A stretch of DNA of 64,000 nt, from NCBI GenBank assembly GCA_033238645.1, contig BQXR01000005.1, forward strand, positions 124,001 to 188,000, written 5' to 3'. Numbering within the stretch: position 1 is the stretch's first letter; each line of letters starts with the position of its first letter. This stretch comes from Thiomicrorhabdus sp033238645. GTDB taxonomy: Bacteria; Pseudomonadota; Gammaproteobacteria; Thiomicrospirales; Thiomicrospiraceae. Below are positions 60,285 through 64,000 of this stretch, in pieces. The notes below the pieces were generated by a model. That model made no database searches. It was not told where the DNA came from and worked only from the letters and a program-made list of their open reading frames with translations. The translations under genes and the position numbers were made by a program.

Positions 60285-60669
60285 TCAACAATGCTCTATG
60301 ATCCATTAGAGCAACTCAACCTATTTCTCTGATTGCTTTAGACAGCTATCTTAGTCAACTCAGTTAAAGCATAACTCTGCTGACCAAGTTTTAATTTCAG
60401 CGCTTGATTTCTACTGCAACAGCAAACCTGCGAACATGAACACCCACTCCTACCACTCAGACCACTCGGTTAGCAATCTCACTCAACCTAAAGATTCTTG
60501 ACTAGCATTCGTATGCATACAGAGTACGAGTAATCTATTTCGGAATAGGATGAAAGTATTTAATCGAATTATCTGACTGCTGGATAGACTTGGATAATAT
60601 GAATACAGTTTGATATAGGGCAATAACTTGAACTGAGAATAACTGGACAATAAAATAGACAGGAAATAA
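60285..60669. other. Gap without recognisable features
   Basis: Between the MYG1 terminator and the tRNA terminator I see no credible gene, hairpin or repeat on either strand. Confidence 0.5.
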
Positions 60670-60715
60670 AAAGCCAGACCTCAATCCACAATGCTGTGCT
60701 TGAAAATCTGGCTTT
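60670..60715 (-). terminator. Terminator of the tRNA operon
   Basis: Arms AAAGCCAGA (60670-60678) and TCTGGCTTT (60707-60715) pair exactly; on the minus strand TTTTTATTT follows. The equivalent arm in the other unit (60824-60871) has decayed. Confidence 0.75.
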
Positions 60716-60722
60716 AGAAATG

Positions 60723-60799
<77 letters not shown>

Positions 60800-60876
60800 A
60801 CAATATAAGATACAATTTTGAATAAAAGCCAGACATCATTCCACAATACTGTGTTTGAAAATCTAGCCTTAAAATG

Positions 60877-60953
<77 letters not shown>

Positions 60954-60997
60954 ACAATGTGTATCTACGAAACTAATAACTCGTTTCGATGTGGCGT

Positions 60998-61025
60998 ATT
61001 ATAGGGAGTTTATGGATTAACACAA
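60998..61025 (-). promoter_or_regulatory. Promoter of the initiator tRNA operon
   Basis: On the minus strand TTGTGT (61020-61025), a 16-base spacer and a perfect TATAAT (60998-61003), with a GC-rich stretch (CGCC) just after it. That stretch is a discriminator typical of growth-rate and ppGpp-controlled stable RNA promoters. The start would be about 35 bases upstream of the first tRNA. Confidence 0.75.
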
Positions 61026-61042
61026 CCCCTACAGTGCTTTAT

Positions 61043-61363
61043 TTAAGCTTTATTTTTGTTTATAAATTGGTTCAGGTTATAACGATAGATAAAACCAGGA
61101 AATGCAAAGATTAGAAACATAAATAATGTAATTGTATAGAACTCCCACGTTTGACTAGCAACATGGCCCATACTCTTATTTTCAAGTAAATAGGCAAATA
61201 AGCCAGTGATAACAAAATAGAAAAACCACTCTATAAAGTTAACCAATACAGATTTATGCGCTATTTTAATAAACAAGAAAAGTCTATTTCCCATAAAAAA
61301 TGGGACATTAGCTAACACAAAGCCTGTGATTAATAACAACCAAACCGATTGATCCAAATCCAT
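61043..61363 (-). CDS. DUF2818 membrane protein
   Basis: 106 residues with three membrane helices (about 6-22, 42-62, 76-94); the WLLLITGFVLANVPFFMGNRLF start and FPGFIYRYNL end are the DUF2818 pattern. In betaproteobacteria it follows nuoN. Here it follows nuoN too, but a good terminator stands between, so its expression may depend on read-through or its own promoter. Function unknown. Confidence 0.87.
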   Translation of the reverse strand: MDLDQSVWLLLITGFVLANVPFFMGNRLFLFIKIAHKSVLVNFIEWFFYFVITGLFAYLLENKSMGHVASQTWEFYTITLFMFLIFAFPGFIYRYNLNQFINKNKA

Positions 61364-61381
61364 ACAACTAACCCTTTAAAT

Positions 61382-61407
61382 AAAAAAAGCCCGAAAATCG
61401 GGCTTTT
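61382..61407 (-). terminator. Terminator between nuoN and DUF2818
   Basis: GCCCGA and TCGGGC with flanking A and T tracts; on the minus strand it ends in seven T. Placed 20 bases after the nuoN stop and 19 bases before the DUF2818 start. Confidence 0.9.
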
Positions 61408-61426
61408 CAAGTAAAACTAACTAAAT

Positions 61427-62872
61427 CTATGTAGCACTTAAGCTCAGAAAGAACATCTCTATCATTGAGCTAGGCATCACACCTAATACAAGTAATAGCA
61501 ATGCTGCAGTACTGACACCCACTGCCAAATTAGAACTCACTGGCTCTAGCTTGGTCGTATCATCAGGCTGATCAAAGTACATCGCTTTAACCACCTTCAA
61601 GTAATAGAAGGCACTAATAACTGCTGCAATAACCGCAACCACTGCAATCCAAGTAAAGCCTGCCTGAACCACTTCTTCTATCACAATGATCTTAGCCCAG
61701 AAGCCAATGAATGGTGGGATACCAGCCATTGAGAACATGATAATCATCATCATCAATGCTAACCATGGATTGCGGGCATTTAACCCTTTGAAGTTTTCAA
61801 TCAGATCAAACTCATTACCTGTACGAGACAGTGCAACAATCATACCGAAACCTGCAACCCCAGTCATTGCATAAACAACAACATAGAACATAGAAGCAGC
61901 ATAACCTTCAGGTGTTGCAGCGATCACACCTAATAGAAGGAAGCCCATATGTCCGATACCTGAGTAGGCCAGCATACGTTTCAAGTTAGTTTGAACAATT
62001 GCGACAATAGCACCAACGACCATTGATAAGATTGACAGCATAATGATTAATTGTTGCCAATCATGGACCAAGTTTGGCATACCTTCCGCAAGTAGACGAT
62101 AAAGCATCGCAAAAGCAGCAATCTTTGGTGCCGTTCCAAGGAATAGCGTCACCCCTGTTGGAGAGCCTTGATAAACATCAGGAACCCACATGTGAAAAGG
62201 TACCGCGCCCAGTTTAAATGCTAAACCGATCACGACAAAGACTACACCAAAAGCGAGCACTGTACTATCAGCATTACCTTCAGAGATAATCTTAGCAATC
62301 TCTGGGAAAGTAATAGAACCTGTTGCTCCGTAGATCATAGAGAAACCATACAGCAACATTCCTGTCGCTAAAGCACCTAGTACAAAATACTTTAATGCTG
62401 CTTCTAAAGCATGAGCTGAGTCTTTACGCAGAGCAATCATTGCATAGATCGCTAAAGACATTATCTCTAACCCAAGATACATAGTGATCATGTTGTGTGC
62501 AGAAATCATCACAAACATACCTAGAACACTAAATAGCCCCAGAACAAAGAACTCACCACTGTAGAACTTTTGCTGCATTAGGTACTCTCTTGAAAAGAAG
62601 AAAACACCCATTGATACAACAATGGTAAATAACTTAAGTACATCAGAGAAGCTGTCACGAACAAAACTACCATCAAAGGTAATTACTTGCTCTAAAGAGA
62701 AGCTCGTAAAAATTAAAAAGGCAACAACTAATAAACTAATTTGAGTTGCGTAATAGGTCGCAAACTGAAAGCGCTTTGACCAGATAGTATCTGCTATCAG
62801 CAGAATAGAAATCAATGCTAATAGCACCATTTCTGGTATAGCTGGTGCAAATGATGGAATAACAAAATTCAT
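61427..62872 (-). CDS. nuoN: NADH-quinone oxidoreductase subunit N
   Basis: 481 residues, a membrane proton-pumping antiporter-like subunit of complex I with about 14 helices. Key charged residues in helices are readable, including the Glu in YLGLEIMSLAIYAM, the Lys in EAALKYFVLGA and FKLGAVPFHMWVPDVYQGSP, and the Lys in LKRMLAYSGIGHMGF. nuoM lies 23 bases upstream, so this is the end of the nuo operon. Confidence 0.97.
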   Translation of the reverse strand: MNFVIPSFAPAIPEMVLLALISILLIADTIWSKRFQFATYYATQISLLVVAFLIFTSFSLEQVITFDGSFVRDSFSDVLKLFTIVVSMGVFFFSREYLMQQKFYSGEFFVLGLFSVLGMFVMISAHNMITMYLGLEIMSLAIYAMIALRKDSAHALEAALKYFVLGALATGMLLYGFSMIYGATGSITFPEIAKIISEGNADSTVLAFGVVFVVIGLAFKLGAVPFHMWVPDVYQGSPTGVTLFLGTAPKIAAFAMLYRLLAEGMPNLVHDWQQLIIMLSILSMVVGAIVAIVQTNLKRMLAYSGIGHMGFLLLGVIAATPEGYAASMFYVVVYAMTGVAGFGMIVALSRTGNEFDLIENFKGLNARNPWLALMMMIIMFSMAGIPPFIGFWAKIIVIEEVVQAGFTWIAVVAVIAAVISAFYYLKVVKAMYFDQPDDTTKLEPVSSNLAVGVSTAALLLLVLGVMPSSMIEMFFLSLSAT

Positions 62873-62895
62873 ATGGTTAACTCACCTATTCCTAA

Positions 62896-64000
62896 TTAAA
62901 GTTTTGAAGTTGTTGCTTGAACAAGTAACTGTTCAACAGAAGTATGCATGACTTCAATTAGTGGACCTGGATATACACCAAGCGCAATAACAAAGATTGC
63001 AAGCGTTGTCATAATGGCAAACTCGCGCTTGTTAAGATCTTCAAGCTTTTCAACATTTTCATTAGCAACTGCGCCAAAGAAAACACGCTTAACCATCCAT
63101 AAGGTATAACCCGCACCGATAATTAAGGTAGTTGCTGCTAGAACACCGTACCAGATGTTCGCTTTAAAAGCGGCAAGGATGACCATGAACTCACCAACAA
63201 AACCTGACGTTCCTGGTAAACCAACGTTGGCCATCGAAAACAGTACTGCGAACATAACGAACCACGGCATGGTGTTTACCACACCACCATAAGCTGAAAT
63301 TTCACGAGTATGCATACGATCATATAAGACACCAATTGCTAGGAACATCGCACCGGAGATGAAACCGTGCGAGATCATCTGAACCATCGCACCTTCCATA
63401 CCTAGTTGCGCACCTTGCATTGAACCTGTATTTTGAATAATGTCATAAACTAAGAACAGACCTAGAGTTACGAAACCCATATGTGAGATAGAGGAGTAAG
63501 CTACTAGCTTTTTCATATCTGTTTGAGCAAGTGCAACAATACCTATATAAACAATGGCAATTAAAGACAGACCAATCACTAACCAGTCTAATGTCATTGA
63601 TGCATCAGGGGTAATCGGCAGACTGAAACGCACGAAACCATAACCACCCATTTTCAACATAATCGCGGCTAGTACAACAGAACCAGCTGTCGGTGCTTCA
63701 ACGTGCGCATCTGGCAACCAAGTATGTACTGGGAACATTGGGATCTTGACGGCAAAGGCTACCAAGAATGCTAAGAAAATAAAGATCTGAGCTGTCATAC
63801 CTATATGCATTGCTTGGAAGTCTAAAATTGAGAAACTTCCTGACTTGTAATACATATACAAGAATGCAACCAGCATAAATACTGAACCTAAGAACGTATA
63901 TAGGAAGAACTTAAGCGTTGCATAAACACGACGCTTTCCACCCCATTTACCGATAACGATAAACATTGGAATCAATAACGCTTCCCAGAATACATAGAAC
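62896..64000 (-). CDS. nuoM: NADH-quinone oxidoreductase subunit M, 5' part outside the window
   Basis: Antiporter-like complex I subunit. The frame is open to the window edge: before the first internal start codon the sequence still reads FYVFWEALLIPMFIVIG, a conserved NuoM segment, so about 130-150 N-terminal residues are missing here. Visible blocks are AFAVKIPMFPVHTWLPDAHVEAPTAGSV, KKLVAYSSISHMGFV and GTSGFVGEFMVI. The ion-pair Glu on the fifth helix (FWEAL) is just inside the window. Confidence 0.97.
   Translation of the reverse strand, partial: FYVFWEALLIPMFIVIGKWGGKRRVYATLKFFLYTFLGSVFMLVAFLYMYYKSGSFSILDFQAMHIGMTAQIFIFLAFLVAFAVKIPMFPVHTWLPDAHVEAPTAGSVVLAAIMLKMGGYGFVRFSLPITPDASMTLDWLVIGLSLIAIVYIGIVALAQTDMKKLVAYSSISHMGFVTLGLFLVYDIIQNTGSMQGAQLGMEGAMVQMISHGFISGAMFLAIGVLYDRMHTREISAYGGVVNTMPWFVMFAVLFSMANVGLPGTSGFVGEFMVILAAFKANIWYGVLAATTLIIGAGYTLWMVKRVFFGAVANENVEKLEDLNKREFAIMTTLAIFVIALGVYPGPLIEVMHTSVEQLLVQATTSKL

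Overview
The window is a compact, AT-rich stretch of a gammaproteobacterial chromosome. The gene content and order suggest a sulfur-oxidising chemolithotroph of the Thiomicrospira / Hydrogenovibrio / Thiomicrorhabdus kind. The main clues are a stand-alone soxB with a Tat signal, unlinked to other sox genes; the gammaproteobacterial block ygfB-pepP-ubiH-ubiI next to zapA-6S RNA-fthC; amiB-tsaE divergent from queG; dapA-bamC; and hda-DUF2066 divergent from purM-purN-DUF3108. The genus is an inference; no rRNA gene lies in the window.

Layout. 0-3.3 kb: a PAS protein with a degenerate GGDEF domain, then soxB. 3.7-9.7 kb: purL, bamC, dapA (minus). 9.9-11.8 kb: a peroxiredoxin and a PIN-PhoH ATPase. 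11.9-18.4 kb: a LysR regulator, a K+ channel, ubiI, ubiH, pepP, ygfB (minus). 18.6-25.2 kb: zapA, 6S RNA, fthC, amiB, tsaE, queG, dgt. 25.6-33.3 kb: small lipoproteins, a YdbL-like protein, AsmA, DUF2062, and a two-gene module of a substrate-binding lipoprotein and a GGDEF-EAL protein. 33.5-35.2 kb: proS. 35.5-37.7 kb: an accessory island whose genes all face one way and are separated by attC-like imperfect palindromes, so it reads as an integron cassette array without a visible integrase (CALIN-like), including two decayed cassette genes. 37.9-43.7 kb: yggL, selO, rbgA, a PilZ protein, a TlpA-like thioredoxin, hda. 43.7-48.3 kb: DUF2066, purM, purN, DUF3108, dcd. 48.6-51.5 kb: DUF4395, arfB, ilvA. 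51.8-55.7 kb: a copper module (TonB receptor, SCO1, PCuAC, unknown periplasmic protein). 55.9-60.2 kb: rpiA, TlpA, thiE, hemL, MYG1. 60.7-61.0 kb: a tandem duplication of initiator tRNA genes. 61.0-64.0 kb: DUF2818, nuoN and the 3' part of nuoM.

The most unusual signal is a dispersed short repeat: a run of usually 7-9 C followed by TGCTCA or TGTTCA, often then AAAATATTCA. I count 19 copies, mostly just after genes or terminators, four inside three coding genes, one pair as a perfect inverted repeat between convergent genes, and 16 of 19 on the plus strand. Its role is unknown. The arrangement resembles DNA-uptake-sequence families, but the variable C-run also invites slipped-strand length change. 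No computation was run; all family calls rest on motif reading by eye.
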